Assembly (NCBI GenBank): GCA_003565055.1 | Contig: PXDM01000497.1 | Span: 1 to 6,955 of the forward strand | DNA: 6,955 bases | Direction: 5' to 3' | DNA from: Paracoccaceae bacterium | GTDB taxonomy: Bacteria > Pseudomonadota > Alphaproteobacteria > Rhodobacterales > Rhodobacteraceae | Shown here: positions 6,576 to 6,955 of the stretch, one piece after another | Layout of the letters: every line of letters begins with the position of its first letter | Numbering within the stretch: position 1 is the first letter of the stretch | Program-made: the position numbers and the translations under genes | The notes under the pieces: generated by a model | Databases searched by the model: none | What the model was told of the DNA's origin: nothing | The model's input: only the letters and a program-made list of their open reading frames with translations

Positions 6576-6626
6576 TTTTGCAAGCCGTGTTTGCGCCCGC
6601 CAAGCTGCAGGCGGGCGCTTGCAAAA
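6576..6626. promoter_or_regulatory. Pair of TTGCAA-cored boxes in inverted arrangement between maeB and cdd
   Basis: TTTTGCAAGC (6576-6585) and GCTTGCAAAA (6617-6626) form a perfect 10-bp inverted repeat across 31 nt. Both contain seven-of-eight matches to the TTTGCAAA box seen before prpE. Their centres are 41 bp apart, close to four helical turns, so two bound dimers would face the same side of the DNA. A partial copy, TTTGCG, sits at 6590-6595. The pair could control maeB, cdd or both. Spacing differs from the X4 pair before prpE, so assignment to the same regulator is tentative. Confidence 0.4.
6593..6618. repeat. GC-rich 9-bp inverted repeat in the maeB/cdd intergenic region
   Basis: GCGCCCGCC (6593-6601) and GGCGGGCGC (6610-6618) pair perfectly around an 8-nt loop, AAGCTGCA. 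It is nested between the two TTGCAA boxes. It lacks a T-run on either side and lies between divergent genes, so it is not a terminator for either. It could be an operator, or a leader hairpin if one transcript begins upstream of it. Confidence 0.4.
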
Positions 6627-6671
6627 CTCAAGCGTGCAGCGCAAGATCGTGCAAGAACACTGGAGCAGATC

Positions 6672-6955
6672 ATGAGCTTGCTGGACGCCGCCAAACTTGT
6701 GCGCGAAAATGCCTATGTCCCCTATTCCCGTTTCAAGGTCGGGGCGGCCTTGCGCAGCGCGTCAGGGCAAGTGCATGTCGGCTGCAATGTCGAAAACGTG
6801 GCCTATCCCGAAGGCACCTGCGCCGAAGCCGGCGCGATTGCCGCCATGGTCGCGGCAGGCGAGACGCAAATCGCCGAGATGGTGGTCGTGGCCGACAGCC
6901 CCAGCCCTGTGCCGCCCTGTGGCGGCTGCCGCCAGAAGATCGCGGAATTTGCGGG
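6672..6955 (+). CDS. cdd: Cytidine deaminase (C-terminus cut by window edge)
   Basis: The first 94 codons of a homotetrameric-type cytidine deaminase, which turns cytidine and deoxycytidine into uridine and deoxyuridine for pyrimidine salvage in the cytoplasm. The zinc site is complete: C50 and E52 (the proton shuttle) in TCAEAGAI, and C83 and C86 in PPCGGCRQ. The substrate-binding NVEN is at 39-42, and YVPYSRFKVGAAL (15-27) is the usual N-terminal signature. Family members of this type have about 130 residues, so roughly 35 are missing. GGAG 6 nt before ATG supports the start. It is divergent from maeB across 160 bp; further salvage genes may follow beyond the window. Confidence 0.93.
   Translation, partial: MSLLDAAKLVRENAYVPYSRFKVGAALRSASGQVHVGCNVENVAYPEGTCAEAGAIAAMVAAGETQIAEMVVVADSPSPVPPCGGCRQKIAEFA

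Overview
The window looks like a piece of a GC-rich alphaproteobacterial chromosome, most likely Rhodobacterales (Rhodobacter/Roseobacter group). The evidence is the codon usage, the type of propionyl-CoA synthetase, the fused malic enzyme, and TTTGCAAA boxes like those of the PccR/ScfR regulators known from Rhodobacter sphaeroides. I identified these by reading motifs, not by database search. Coding density is high: five genes, two of them cut by the window edges, and three short intergenic regions. I see no tRNA, rRNA, CRISPR array, insertion sequence or phage gene.

Layout. 1-1253 (minus strand, C-terminus missing): a response regulator built like NtrC (receiver plus AAA+ domain). Its sigma-54 contact loop, Walker B acidic pair and sensor II arginine are all replaced. 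1254-1375: an intergenic stretch with a candidate promoter for the regulator and a hairpin after the next gene. 1376-3268 (minus): prpE, propionyl-CoA synthetase. 3269-3477: the prpE control region, with a cluster of TTTGCAAA-type boxes upstream of a plausible promoter. 3478-4239 (minus): a membrane-anchored protein that I read as an MepA-like (LAS-type) zinc peptidase. It overlaps the end of the next gene by 8 nt. 4232-6511 (minus): maeB, a malic enzyme fused to a phosphotransacetylase-like domain. 6512-6671: a divergent control region rich in inverted repeats. 6672 onward (plus, C-terminus missing): cdd, cytidine deaminase.

How the genes may work together. PrpE activates propionate to propionyl-CoA. 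In these bacteria propionyl-CoA normally enters the TCA cycle as succinyl-CoA by the methylmalonyl-CoA route. Growth on such a substrate needs a drain from malate to pyruvate, which malic enzyme supplies along with NADPH. TTGCAA-cored boxes lie in front of both prpE and maeB, so one acyl-CoA-responsive regulator could control both; this is inference. The peptidase is probably translated with maeB, but its cell-wall role has no obvious link to carbon flow. The response regulator appears to have its own promoter, and its target is unknown.

The points most worth a second look are the concerted loss of sigma-54 and ATPase motifs in the response regulator, the box cluster upstream of prpE with related boxes before maeB/cdd, and the peptidase coupled to maeB. 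None of these proves a new system.
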